DNA of 8,565 nt, from NCBI GenBank assembly GCA_036258315.1, contig DATADX010000056.1, positions 1 through 8,565 of the forward strand, given 5' to 3'. Source of the DNA: DASSYK01 sp036258315 (lineage in GTDB: Bacteria; Actinomycetota; Thermoleophilia; Solirubrobacterales; 70-9). Under the pieces are notes generated by a model, which was given only the letters and a program-made list of their open reading frames with translations, was not told where the DNA came from and made no database searches. A program made the translations under genes and the position numbers. The first letter of the stretch is position 1. Each line of letters opens with the position of its first letter. Shown piece by piece: positions 1 to 7,716 of the stretch.

Positions 1-423
1 CTTGCCGCCCTTGCGGGGCGGCGGCTGCAGCGGGAAGGCGAGGCAGAGGACCGCGACGCCGCCCGTCGCGTCGACGGTGCGGCAGGCGACTCGGGCACCG
101 AGCGAGCGGCCTCCGACGATCGGCGCGAGGCCGCTCAGCTCGTCCCCGCGCAGGTGCTCGACCATGGCGGTCCAGGCGGCGTCGAGCTGACCAGCCGAGG
201 CGGGTGACTTGCGGCCGGCGACGCGGTAGGGCTGCTCGACGAGCGCGACGCTGACGCCCTCGGACAGCGCCGCCTCCTTGGCCGCAACGAGGTCCGGAGC
301 CTCGACCCCTCCCCCGGCTCCGTGGCCGAGGATCAGCGCGGCGCTCGCGCCGTCGGCGGCGTGAAGGTGCGCCCTCGCGGGCCCGTGCGGCGTTTCGATG
401 TCTCTGATCTTCGGCTTCGTCAC
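1..423 (-). CDS. TEX30/KANL3-like alpha/beta hydrolase, 3' end outside window
   Basis: The first 141 residues of an alpha/beta hydrolase of the small TEX30/KANL3-like (dienelactone-hydrolase-related) group. The oxyanion-side motif LGHGAGGG lies at about residues 32-39, the family signature EQPYRVAGR at 63-71, and the nucleophile elbow GGRSLGAR at 104-111 with Ser107 as the likely catalytic serine. A typical FPLQPP stretch follows at 130-135. The acid and histidine of the triad would lie beyond the window edge. The start is GTG at 421-423; a TAA in the same frame at 433-435 leaves no earlier start, and no clear Shine-Dalgarno is visible. The predicted protein has no signal peptide, so it is probably cytoplasmic. 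The substrate cannot be inferred. It lies 110 bases downstream of secA, separated by a palindromic stretch, so co-transcription is uncertain. The reading frame is intact as far as it is visible. Confidence 0.85.
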   Translation of the reverse strand, partial: MTKPKIRDIETPHGPARAHLHAADGASAALILGHGAGGGVEAPDLVAAKEAALSEGVSVALVEQPYRVAGRKSPASAGQLDAAWTAMVEHLRGDELSGLAPIVGGRSLGARVACRTVDATGGVAVLCLAFPLQPPPRKGGK

Positions 424-533
424 GCGTTTCGCTTACCCGGCTTCGCCATCAAGTCGCCGCCACAAGCGGCCGCCGATCACAAGTCGCTACGGGCTTCGCC
501 CTTCGCTCCAAAGGAACAGCGGCCTGGTGGCGG
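424..533. repeat. palindromic, repeat-like spacer between secA and the hydrolase gene
   Basis: The spacer holds nested inverted repeats. GCCGCCAC (456-463) pairs with GTGGCGGC (527-534), and GGCCGC (468-473) with GCGGCC (519-524), which makes a long stem that includes the first base of the secA stop codon. The loop contains a small GGGC-TTC-GCCC hairpin (491-501). A separate short hairpin, GCCGC-CACAA-GCGGC, lies at 456-470. CAAGTCGC occurs twice as a direct repeat (450-457 and 480-487). There is no T-tract on either strand, so it is not a classical intrinsic terminator. It could be an RNA 3' structure protecting or ending the secA message, or one copy of a dispersed intergenic repeat. The structure is seen directly; its role is inference. 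Confidence 0.45.
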
Positions 534-3383
534 CTAGGCCCCATGGCACTTCTTGTACTTCTTGCCCGACCCGCACCAGCAGGGGTCGTTGCGGCCGAGC
601 TTCTCGCGCTCGTCCTTGACGACGGTCTCCTGCTCCTGCACCGTCTGGGCGCCGTTGCCGTCCCCCGCGGTTCCCTCCATGGCCCGCTCGGCGGCCGTGT
701 CCGGGCCGGATGCCGTCGCGACGGCGGCCTGGCCCAGCGCCGAGGGCTGCTCAGCGGTGCCGCCGGAGTACTGGACGTTGGCCGGAGCGCGTGCCGGCTC
801 GTCGCCGCCGAACGGCTGCGCCTGGCCCGGGGCCACCTCGACCTGGACGTGGAAGATCAGGCGCGCGAACTCCTCCCAGATCGAGTGCATCAGGTCCTCG
901 AACATCGAGAAGCCCTCGTTCTTGTACGCGACCAGCGGGTCGATTTGGGCGAAGCCGCGGAGGTGGATGCCCTCGCGCAGGTAGTCCATCTCGTAGAGAT
1001 GCTCGCGCCAGCGGTTGTCGATGATCTGCAGCAGGATCGCGCGCTCGAGCTGGCGTGCGACCTCGTCGCCGAACTCCGCCTCGCGCCTGTCGTAGGCGGC
1101 GAGCGCGTCGGCGATCAGCTGCTCGCGGAGGTCCTCGCGGTCGGTCGACTCGGGAAGGAGCCCGGTCAGGTCGACCTGCGACGGCCACAGCTGCTGGACC
1201 TGGGTCTGCAGCTCCCCGAGGTCCCACTCCTCGAACACGTCGCCGGGGGTGTAGGTGTCGACCAGGCGGCTGACGACCTCGGCGAGCTCCTCGCGCGCGA
1301 CGTCCGACATGTCCTTGCCCTCGAGGATCTCGCGCCGGTAGTTGTAGACGATGCGGCGCTGCTCGTTCATCACGTCGTCGTACTCGAGGACGCGCTTGCG
1401 GATCAGGAAGTTCTGCTGCTCGACCTTCTTCTGAGCGCCCTCGATGGTCTTCGTCAGCATCTTGGCCTCGAGCGCCTCCTCGTTGCCCTCCTCGTCGATC
1501 GGGCCGAGGCGGTCGAGGATCTTGTAGATCCGCTCGCCGGCGAACAGGCGGATCAGGTCGTCCTCGGCCGAGAGGAAGAAGCGCGATTCGCCGGGGTCGC
1601 CCTGGCGGCCGGAGCGGCCGCGAAGCTGGTTGTCGATCCGGCGGGACTCGTGGCGCTCGGTGCCCAGGATGTAGAGGCCGCCCGCCTCACGCACCTCGTC
1701 GGCCTCGGCGGCGGTCTGGACATCGAGCTGCTCCTCGAGCGCCTTCAGCTCCTCCTCATACGCGTCGTCACCGGGCTTGACGCCCCGGTTGGCGAGCTCG
1801 TGGCGGGCCATATGCTCGGGGCTGCCGCCGAGCTTGATGTCGACGCCGCGCCCGGCCATGTTGGTCGCGATCGTGACCGCGCCCCTGCGGCCCGCCTGGG
1901 CGATCGTCTCGCCCTCGCGCTGGGCGTGCTCGGGCTTCGCGTTGAGGACGACGTGGTCGATGCCGCGGCGCTTGAACTCGCCCGCGAGCATCTCCGAGAT
2001 CTCCACCGAGATCGTCCCGACGAGCACCGGCTGACCGCGCTCGTTGCGAGCCTGGACCTCGTTGACGACCGCCTTCCATTTCCCGTCCTTGGTCTTGTAG
2101 ATCGCGTCGTTCTGGTCGGCGCGGATCATGTCGCGGTGCGTCGGGATCTCAACCGTCGGCACCTTGTAGATCTTCATGAACTCCTGGGCCTCGGTCAGCG
2201 CCGTGCCCGTCATCCCCGAGAGCTTCTCGTAGAGGCGGAAGTAGTTCTGGAGCGTGATCGTCGCGAGGGTCTGGTTCTCCTCGCGGATCGAGACGCCCTC
2301 CTTCGCCTCGATCGCCTGGTGCAGGCCCTCGGACCAGCGCCGCCCCTCGAGGATCCGGCCGGTGAACTCGTCGATGATCATCACCTGGCCGTCGATCACG
2401 GCGTACTCGGTGTCGCGCTTGTAGAGCGACTCGGCCTTGAGCGCCTGGATCAGGTGGTTGACGAGCGTCCCGTGCTCGCCGAGGTAGAGGTTGTCCACTC
2501 CGAGGAACTCCTCGGCCTTCTTGACCCCCCGCTCGGTCGGCGCGACCGTCTTGTGCTTCTCGTCGTACTCGTAGTCGTAGTCGACGTTCGAGGTGTCCTT
2601 GGACTCGCCGAGCGACTTGAGCCGCGTCTTCGCCGGCTCGCCGACCATCGTCTTGGCGAGGCGCGCGAACGTGTAGTAGAGATCGGCCGCCTGCTCGGGC
2701 TTGCCCGAAATGATCAGCGGGGTGCGCGCCTCGTCGATCAGGATGTTGTCGACCTCGTCGACGATCGCGAACTGGTACCCGCGCTGGACGCACTCCTCGA
2801 GCGAGCCGGCCATGTTGTCGCGCAGATAGTCGAACCCGAACTCCGAATTGGTCCCGTAGGTGACGTCGCACGCGTACTTCTCGCGGCGGGTCGGCGGGTC
2901 GTCGCCCTCCTGGATCGCGGCGACGGTGACGCCGAGGGCGTCGTAGATCGGTTTCATCCACTCGGCGTCGCGGCGCGCCAGGTAGTCGTTGACCGTGACC
3001 AGGTGGACGCTGTTCCCCGCGAGGGTGTTGAGGAACACCGCCAGGGTCGCCGTCAGCGTCTTGCCCTCACCGGTCTTCATCTCAGCGATCGCGCCCGAGT
3101 GCAGGACCATCCCGCCGATCAGCTGCACGTCGTAGTGGCGCTGGCCGATCGTGCGCCGCGCGGCCTCGCGGGTGAGCGCGAACGCCTCCGGCAGCAGGTC
3201 GTCGAGAGATTCGTCGCCCTTGGCCCGCTCGCGGAGGGCGTCGGCCTCCTGGCGCAGCTCGTCGTCCTCGAGCAACTCCATCTCGGGCTCGATCGCGTTG
3301 ATCGACTCGACCCGGCTCGCGTACTCCTTGAATTGCTTCGACTCGCCCATCCGGAGGGCGCGATCGATCAGTCCTCTGGCCAC
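534..3383 (-). CDS. secA: SecA preprotein translocase ATPase
   Basis: SecA, the ATPase that drives unfolded preproteins through SecYEG; 949 residues, full length for the family. Walker A is MKTGEGKT at 102-109, Walker B VDEVD at 208-212 within the usual ILIDEARTPLIISG context, and the second RecA domain shows TNMAGRGVDIKLGG (507-520) and QLRGRSGRQGDPGESRF (586-602). The helical scaffold and two-helix finger are recognisable (IDNRWREHLYEMDYLREG at 788-805). A variable Ala/Gly/Gln-rich linker (about 851-925) leads to a SEC-C zinc site with Cys935, Cys937, Cys946 and His947. The start is GTG at 3381-3383, with no Shine-Dalgarno but a TAGGCT box six bases upstream; ATG at residue 12 is a less likely alternative because the N-terminal residues fit the family. 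Frame intact. The gene follows the hpf/globin region and is probably transcribed on its own. Confidence 0.98.
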   Translation of the reverse strand: MARGLIDRALRMGESKQFKEYASRVESINAIEPEMELLEDDELRQEADALRERAKGDESLDDLLPEAFALTREAARRTIGQRHYDVQLIGGMVLHSGAIAEMKTGEGKTLTATLAVFLNTLAGNSVHLVTVNDYLARRDAEWMKPIYDALGVTVAAIQEGDDPPTRREKYACDVTYGTNSEFGFDYLRDNMAGSLEECVQRGYQFAIVDEVDNILIDEARTPLIISGKPEQAADLYYTFARLAKTMVGEPAKTRLKSLGESKDTSNVDYDYEYDEKHKTVAPTERGVKKAEEFLGVDNLYLGEHGTLVNHLIQALKAESLYKRDTEYAVIDGQVMIIDEFTGRILEGRRWSEGLHQAIEAKEGVSIREENQTLATITLQNYFRLYEKLSGMTGTALTEAQEFMKIYKVPTVEIPTHRDMIRADQNDAIYKTKDGKWKAVVNEVQARNERGQPVLVGTISVEISEMLAGEFKRRGIDHVVLNAKPEHAQREGETIAQAGRRGAVTIATNMAGRGVDIKLGGSPEHMARHELANRGVKPGDDAYEEELKALEEQLDVQTAAEADEVREAGGLYILGTERHESRRIDNQLRGRSGRQGDPGESRFFLSAEDDLIRLFAGERIYKILDRLGPIDEEGNEEALEAKMLTKTIEGAQKKVEQQNFLIRKRVLEYDDVMNEQRRIVYNYRREILEGKDMSDVAREELAEVVSRLVDTYTPGDVFEEWDLGELQTQVQQLWPSQVDLTGLLPESTDREDLREQLIADALAAYDRREAEFGDEVARQLERAILLQIIDNRWREHLYEMDYLREGIHLRGFAQIDPLVAYKNEGFSMFEDLMHSIWEEFARLIFHVQVEVAPGQAQPFGGDEPARAPANVQYSGGTAEQPSALGQAAVATASGPDTAAERAMEGTAGDGNGAQTVQEQETVVKDEREKLGRNDPCWCGSGKKYKKCHGA

Positions 3384-3389
3384 GGGATC

Positions 3390-3395
3390 AGCCTA
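3390..3395 (-). promoter_or_regulatory. possible -10 box for a leaderless secA transcript
   Basis: Read on the minus strand, TAGGCT fits the actinobacterial -10 pattern TANNNT and stands six bases before the secA GTG. That spacing would put the transcript start on or next to the start codon, which agrees with the lack of a ribosome binding site. No good -35 box is visible. A short match of this kind can occur by chance. Confidence 0.35.
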
Positions 3396-3428
3396 GCAAC
3401 GGGCCCTCTCGCCACTCGCCGGGCGAAC

Positions 3429-3455
3429 GGCCGCTCACTCTGAGCGTGAACGGCC
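3429..3455. other. inverted repeat upstream of secA
   Basis: GGCCGCTCAC (3429-3438) and GTGAACGGCC (3446-3455) pair at 9 of 10 positions around a seven-base loop. GAACGGCC also occurs as a direct repeat at 3425-3432 and 3448-3455. It lies about 50 bases after the globin remnant and about 45 bases before secA. It could be a terminator-like structure for transcripts coming from hpf (no U-tract is present) or an operator. The function is unknown. Confidence 0.35.
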
Positions 3456-3505
3456 AGCAATCCGGTGCGGCCGACGAGCCTGCGCCTCAGCTGCGCCGTG
3501 CGCAA

Positions 3506-4005
3506 CTACCCCGCGGATTCCGGCTCGTAGGGCGGTGTCTCGCCCCAGCCCCAGCGCGGGACGGGGGCGTGCGGGGGCACCTCGGCGCCGGGCTGCGAGT
3601 TGTGGAACGCGAGGCGGGTGCCCCACTCGACGTAAGCCATGAATGCCGAGCGGAACTCGGGGTCGTCGGGGAGCTCGGGGTCGTCGGGAGCTCGGCGTCG
3701 TCGGCCGCGAGGCTCATCAGGGTCGCGAAGCGGAGGCGCTGCTCGGGGGTGATCCCGAGGCCGCGATGCTTGCCGACCATCCGCTCGTAGCCGCCGAGCT
3801 CCTTCGTGTAGTCGTCCGGGCCGCCGAACACCTCGCACCACCAGGCGGTCACGTGACGGCGATGCTCCTCACTGAAACCCCGCCCGGGAACAGCGGCGAG
3901 ATCAACTCGTCGGCCTCGACGCGGTCATAGAACGCGTTGATCAGGCGCTCGAACGCAGGCTGCTTCCCCCGCCCATTCGTAGAGCGACGGCGGGGCGTCT
4001 GTCGA
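3506..4005 (-). pseudogene. group II truncated haemoglobin, broken by three frame changes and lacking a start
   Basis: Translated piecewise, this is a bacterial group II truncated haemoglobin, a small haem protein that binds O2 or NO. Pieces in order: SLYEWAG near 3967-3987; FERLINAFYDRVEADELISP followed by LFPGG, about 3880-3953; then from GFSEEHRRHVTAWW and CEVFGGPDDYTKELGGYERM through the haem-ligand region VGKHRGL to SLAADDAELP, about 3688-3880; and finally DDPEFRSAFMAYVEWGTRLA followed by FHNSQPG and VPRWGWGETPPYEP, ending at a stop at 3506-3508. Frame changes fall near 3954-3966, near 3876-3882, and at a tandem duplication at 3659-3693. Where the family normally begins, the codon is TCG (4003-4005) before Thr-Asp-Ala-Pro, and no ATG, GTG or TTG exists in that frame after the hpf stop. 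Apart from the frame changes the family residues are well kept, so decay is recent, or some breaks are sequencing errors. A 121-codon ORF from GTG at 3852 covers only the middle and then runs out of frame. Confidence 0.85.
3659..3693 (-). repeat. 17/18-base tandem duplication inside the globin
   Basis: On the minus strand GAGCTCCCGACGACCCC (17 bases, 3677-3693) is followed at once by GAGCTCCCCGACGACCCC (18 bases, 3659-3676), then GAGTTCCGC. A single 18-base copy would read Glu-Leu-Pro-Asp-Asp-Pro-Glu-Phe-Arg, as the family expects. The extra 17-base copy adds residues and shifts the frame. This is a typical product of slipped-strand mispairing; an 18-base copy that then lost one C is equally possible. 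Confidence 0.85.
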
Positions 4006-4038
4006 ATCAGGGCCGATGCGCCGACGGTACTGAAGCGG

Positions 4039-4386
4039 TCAAGCCGACTTGCTGCGCAGGCGCTCCATGATCCGCCGTGTCTGGTGGCGCTTGCGGCGCA
4101 GCTCGCGGTGCTTCTTCACCTGCCGGCGAATGTCCTCGGCCATCTCGTGGATCGAGTGCACCATGTCGGGCGAGGCCTCCACGGCGCGGAGCGTCTTGCC
4201 CTTCAGCCGCAGCGTCGCCTCGGCGATCATCCGGTCGCTGATCCGCGGGTTGCGCTCCTCGCGCAGCTCGACCTCGAGCGTGGCGACGTCAGGGACCTGC
4301 TTGGCGACGCGCTGGAACCTTGTCTGGACCGCCTCCCGGAGCTCGTCGGTCACCTCGACGTTCGTACCTCGGATCTCGATCCTCAC
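4039..4386 (-). CDS. hpf: short hibernation-promoting factor (HPF/RaiA family)
   Basis: A 115-residue ribosome hibernation factor of the S30AE/RaiA family, which binds in the 30S decoding channel and silences idle ribosomes. It begins (V)RIEIRGTNVEVTDELREAV, with the family pattern of a beta strand, an amphipathic helix, the ELREERNPR strand region and the conserved DMVHSIHEMAEDIRRQVKKH helix near residues 76-95. The tail is very basic (RRKRHQTRRIMERLRSKSA). It lacks the C-terminal dimerisation domain of the roughly 200-residue long HPF common in Actinobacteria. The start is GTG at 4384-4386 with GAAAGGAG six bases upstream; the frame stays open further upstream but runs into comF and is not coding. 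A separate promoter lies just upstream. It sits between comF and secA, an order also known from Bacillus, where HPF dimerises ribosomes. Confidence 0.93.
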   Translation of the reverse strand: MRIEIRGTNVEVTDELREAVQTRFQRVAKQVPDVATLEVELREERNPRISDRMIAEATLRLKGKTLRAVEASPDMVHSIHEMAEDIRRQVKKHRELRRKRHQTRRIMERLRSKSA

Positions 4387-4392
4387 GCTCGG

Positions 4393-4400
4393 CTCCTTTC
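4393..4400 (-). promoter_or_regulatory. strong ribosome binding site of hpf
   Basis: GAAAGGAG on the minus strand, six bases before the GTG at 4386. It is among the best Shine-Dalgarno sequences in the window and decides the hpf start. Confidence 0.85.
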
Positions 4401-4414
4401 CGGTGGGGGCACAG

Positions 4415-4442
4415 ATTATGCCCCGCCGCGGGGCACCGGCAA
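4415..4442 (-). promoter_or_regulatory. likely sigma-70-type promoter of hpf
   Basis: On the minus strand TTGCCG (4437-4442) and CATAAT (4415-4420) are separated by 16 bases, a good vegetative-sigma match in this GC-rich context. The transcript would start about 20-25 bases before the hpf ribosome binding site. The spacer is mostly a perfect hairpin, TGCCCC-GCGGC-GGGGCA (4419-4435 on the plus strand), which may also help end the comF transcript or act as an operator. Confidence 0.55.
4419..4435. other. 6-bp stem hairpin between comF and hpf
   Basis: TGCCCC (4419-4424) pairs perfectly with GGGGCA (4430-4435) around a five-base loop, 17 bases after the comF stop codon. In the comF direction it is followed by TAATCT rather than a T-run, so termination would be weak. 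It overlaps the inferred hpf promoter. Confidence 0.5.
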
Positions 4443-4451
4443 CCGGGCCGC

Positions 4452-5081
4452 TCAGCGCGACCGCGCGAGAGTCAAGGCGACGACGCGCGTGCACCCGGAT
4501 GCGCGCAGCGCGGCCGCGCACGCCGCCAGCGTCGCGCCTGTGGTGTGGACGTCGTCGACGAGCAGCGCCGCCGCCGGGACGCGGCGTCGCGGCCTCACCC
4601 GCGGCGGGTCGGCGACGCGGTCAGCGCGCGTCCTCCCGACCTGGCGCGGGCCCGGCGACCGCCGCAGGCAGCGGGCGAGCGGCAGGCCGGTGACGTGGGC
4701 GAGAGCGAGCGCGATCTCCTCGGCGGGGTCGAAGCCCCGCCAGCGCCGCCGCCACGGCGAGGGCGGGACCGGCACCAGGGTGCCGTCGAGCGACCCCGGC
4801 GGGCAGGCCGCGGCGATCGCCTCCGCGGCGAGACCGGCGAGGCCGAGGCGGCGGCCGAACTTGAGCCGGTGGGCCAGCTCACGGACGATCCCGTTGTAGG
4901 GGCCGGCCGCGACGGCGAGCTCGACTCCGCGGGGACCAGCCTCGAGGACCGGCCGCGCGACCGCGAGCTCCTCGAGGCAGGTTGAGCAGAGCGTCTCCAC
5001 CGACGCGCTGTCCTCGCCGCAGCAGGCACAGCGGGGCGGAGCGGCGATCCCGAGCAGATGGCGCGTCGCTGCAAGCGGCAC
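4452..5081 (-). CDS. comF: ComF-family phosphoribosyltransferase-like protein
   Basis: A 209-residue ComF/ComFC-type protein, built as an N-terminal zinc-ribbon followed by a type I phosphoribosyltransferase fold. Cys18, Cys20/21, Cys32 and Cys35 form the metal site; ELAHRLKFGRR (68-78) is the conserved segment after the linker. VPVPPSPWRRRWRGFDPAEE (102-121) is the ComF signature, QVGRTRADR (147-155) the usual loop, and LLVDDVHTTGATL (173-185) the PRPP-binding motif. ComFC in transformable bacteria acts in the cytoplasm during uptake of single-stranded DNA, but homologues are widespread in bacteria not known to be competent, so a competence role here is only inference. The start is GTG at 5079-5081, without a visible Shine-Dalgarno; no in-frame start was found just upstream. 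It lies 68 bases after the nucleotidyltransferase gene and 65 bases before hpf. Confidence 0.92.
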   Translation of the reverse strand: MPLAATRHLLGIAAPPRCACCGEDSASVETLCSTCLEELAVARPVLEAGPRGVELAVAAGPYNGIVRELAHRLKFGRRLGLAGLAAEAIAAACPPGSLDGTLVPVPPSPWRRRWRGFDPAEEIALALAHVTGLPLARCLRRSPGPRQVGRTRADRVADPPRVRPRRRVPAAALLVDDVHTTGATLAACAAALRASGCTRVVALTLARSR

Positions 5082-5149
5082 GCGGCGAGGGTGACCGGTT
5101 CTGCGTGACGGCGGGCTCGAGGTTGTGGCGAATCGGTGCCGGGCGGCGC

Positions 5150-6181
5150 TCAGCCCAGGGGACGATCGGCCGCGATCCCGTGCACCCCTCCGACGACCAT
5201 CGTCCCGGGCGCGAGCCGGGTCCCGGGCAGGAGGACCGCGTCCCGGACCATCGCCCCCGCGCCGATCTCCGCCCCGTCGCCGACCACGACCGGGCCGTGC
5301 AGGTCGGCGCCGACTCCGACCTCCGCCCCGGCGCCGATCAGGACCGGCGGCTTCACCTTGACCGCGTCGAGGTCGGATCCCTCGTCCGCGTAGACGCCGT
5401 CCGCGACCTCGGTATGACCCTTGACCGCGAGCTTCCCCTCGAGCGCGTCGAAGTTGCCCTGCACGTACTCGCCGATCGAGCCGATGTCGTTCCAGTAGGC
5501 ATCGATCTCGTGCGAGTAGAAGGGGACGTCGTTCTCGAGCAGGGCCGGAAACACGTCGAGCGCCCAGTCGACGAAGCCCTCCGGCTGGTCGTCGTCGCCC
5601 GCGGGGCTCCGATGGCCGGGCGGGGGGAAGTATTCGAAGATCTCGGCGCGGAACATGTAGATCCCGCAGTTCGCGAGGTCCGACAGCGCCTCGGCCGGAT
5701 CGGGCTTCTCCTGGAAGCCCTGGATGCGCCCGTCCTCGTCGGTGATCGCGACGCCGAACTGGCTCGTGTCGGCGACCCGCTTCGTCGCGAGGGTCGCGAT
5801 CCCGTCGTGCGCCTCGTGCGCCTCCCGCATCGCCGCCAGGTCGATGTCGGTGAGCGCGTCGCCGGAGATGATCAGGAACGACTCCGACTGCGCCAGGAAG
5901 TCGCGGACCTTTCCGACACCCCCGGCCGTGCCGAGCGGCTCGGGCTCCTCGCTGTAGCTGAGCTCGATACCGAACTCGGAGCCATCGCCGAACTGGTCGC
6001 GGATCTGCTCAGGGAGATAGGAGAGGTTCGCGATCACGTTTGTGAAGCCGTGACCGGCGAGGAGCCGCGCGATGTGCTCCATCACGGGCCGGTTCAAGAC
6101 CGGGGCCATCGGCTTCGGCATCAGGTAGGTCAGCGGTCGCAGCCGCGTCCCCAGGCCGGCGGCCAGGATCATCGCCCGCAC
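5150..6181 (-). CDS. sugar-1-phosphate nucleotidyltransferase with left-handed beta-helix tail
   Basis: A 343-residue NDP-sugar pyrophosphorylase, which joins a sugar-1-phosphate to an NTP to give an NDP-sugar and pyrophosphate. The nucleotide loop is LAAGLGTRLRPLT (6-18) with PKPM at 22-25; EEPEPLGTAGGV (78-89) contacts the nucleotide; SGDALTDIDL (106-115) carries the metal-binding Asp; FQEKPD lies at 156-161. From about residue 278 hexapeptide-like repeats (IGAGAEVGVGADLHGPVVVG) form a left-handed beta-helix. A polar insertion occurs near 186-203. The form is nearest to mannose-1-phosphate guanylyltransferases and glucose-1-phosphate transferases of Actinobacteria; the sugar and base cannot be settled by eye. 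The start is GTG at 6179-6181, only three bases after the ahcY stop, so translation is probably coupled; ATG at residue 4 (6170-6172) is possible. Its product may feed wall or exopolysaccharide synthesis. Confidence 0.93.
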   Translation of the reverse strand: MRAMILAAGLGTRLRPLTYLMPKPMAPVLNRPVMEHIARLLAGHGFTNVIANLSYLPEQIRDQFGDGSEFGIELSYSEEPEPLGTAGGVGKVRDFLAQSESFLIISGDALTDIDLAAMREAHEAHDGIATLATKRVADTSQFGVAITDEDGRIQGFQEKPDPAEALSDLANCGIYMFRAEIFEYFPPPGHRSPAGDDDQPEGFVDWALDVFPALLENDVPFYSHEIDAYWNDIGSIGEYVQGNFDALEGKLAVKGHTEVADGVYADEGSDLDAVKVKPPVLIGAGAEVGVGADLHGPVVVGDGAEIGAGAMVRDAVLLPGTRLAPGTMVVGGVHGIAADRPLG

Positions 6182-6184
6182 GGG

Positions 6185-7672
<1,488 letters not shown>

Positions 7673-7684
7673 CGCGCTGTCGTT

Positions 7685-7690
7685 CTCCTC
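7685..7690 (-). promoter_or_regulatory. probable ribosome binding site of ahcY
   Basis: GAGGAG on the minus strand, 12 bases before the ahcY ATG. The spacing is a little long but the match is good and lies in the 44-base gap after the membrane-protein stop. No SAH-riboswitch-like structure fits in this gap. Confidence 0.5.
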
Positions 7691-7716
7691 GTTCGGGGAG
7701 CGGGGCGCGAGGAAGG

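Noticed and set aside
543..3443. A 966-codon open frame on the plus strand opposite secA
   Set aside because: It is a Leu/Val/Asp/Arg-rich mirror of secA, as expected when a strongly GC-biased third codon position suppresses stops on the other strand. No domain is recognisable, and secA is certain.
3487..3852. A free-standing 121-residue hypothetical protein
   Set aside because: Only its first half is globin; the rest is a Ser/Pro/Arg-rich out-of-frame reading, while the true globin C-terminus lies in the neighbouring frame.
4387..4521. N-terminal extension of HPF to 4521
   Set aside because: It runs into comF and through the promoter and ribosome binding site; the GTG at 4386 with GAAAGGAG upstream gives the family N-terminus.
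7673..7716. SAH riboswitch before ahcY
   Set aside because: The gap is only 44 bases and I see neither the conserved core nor the pseudoknot pattern of that riboswitch.
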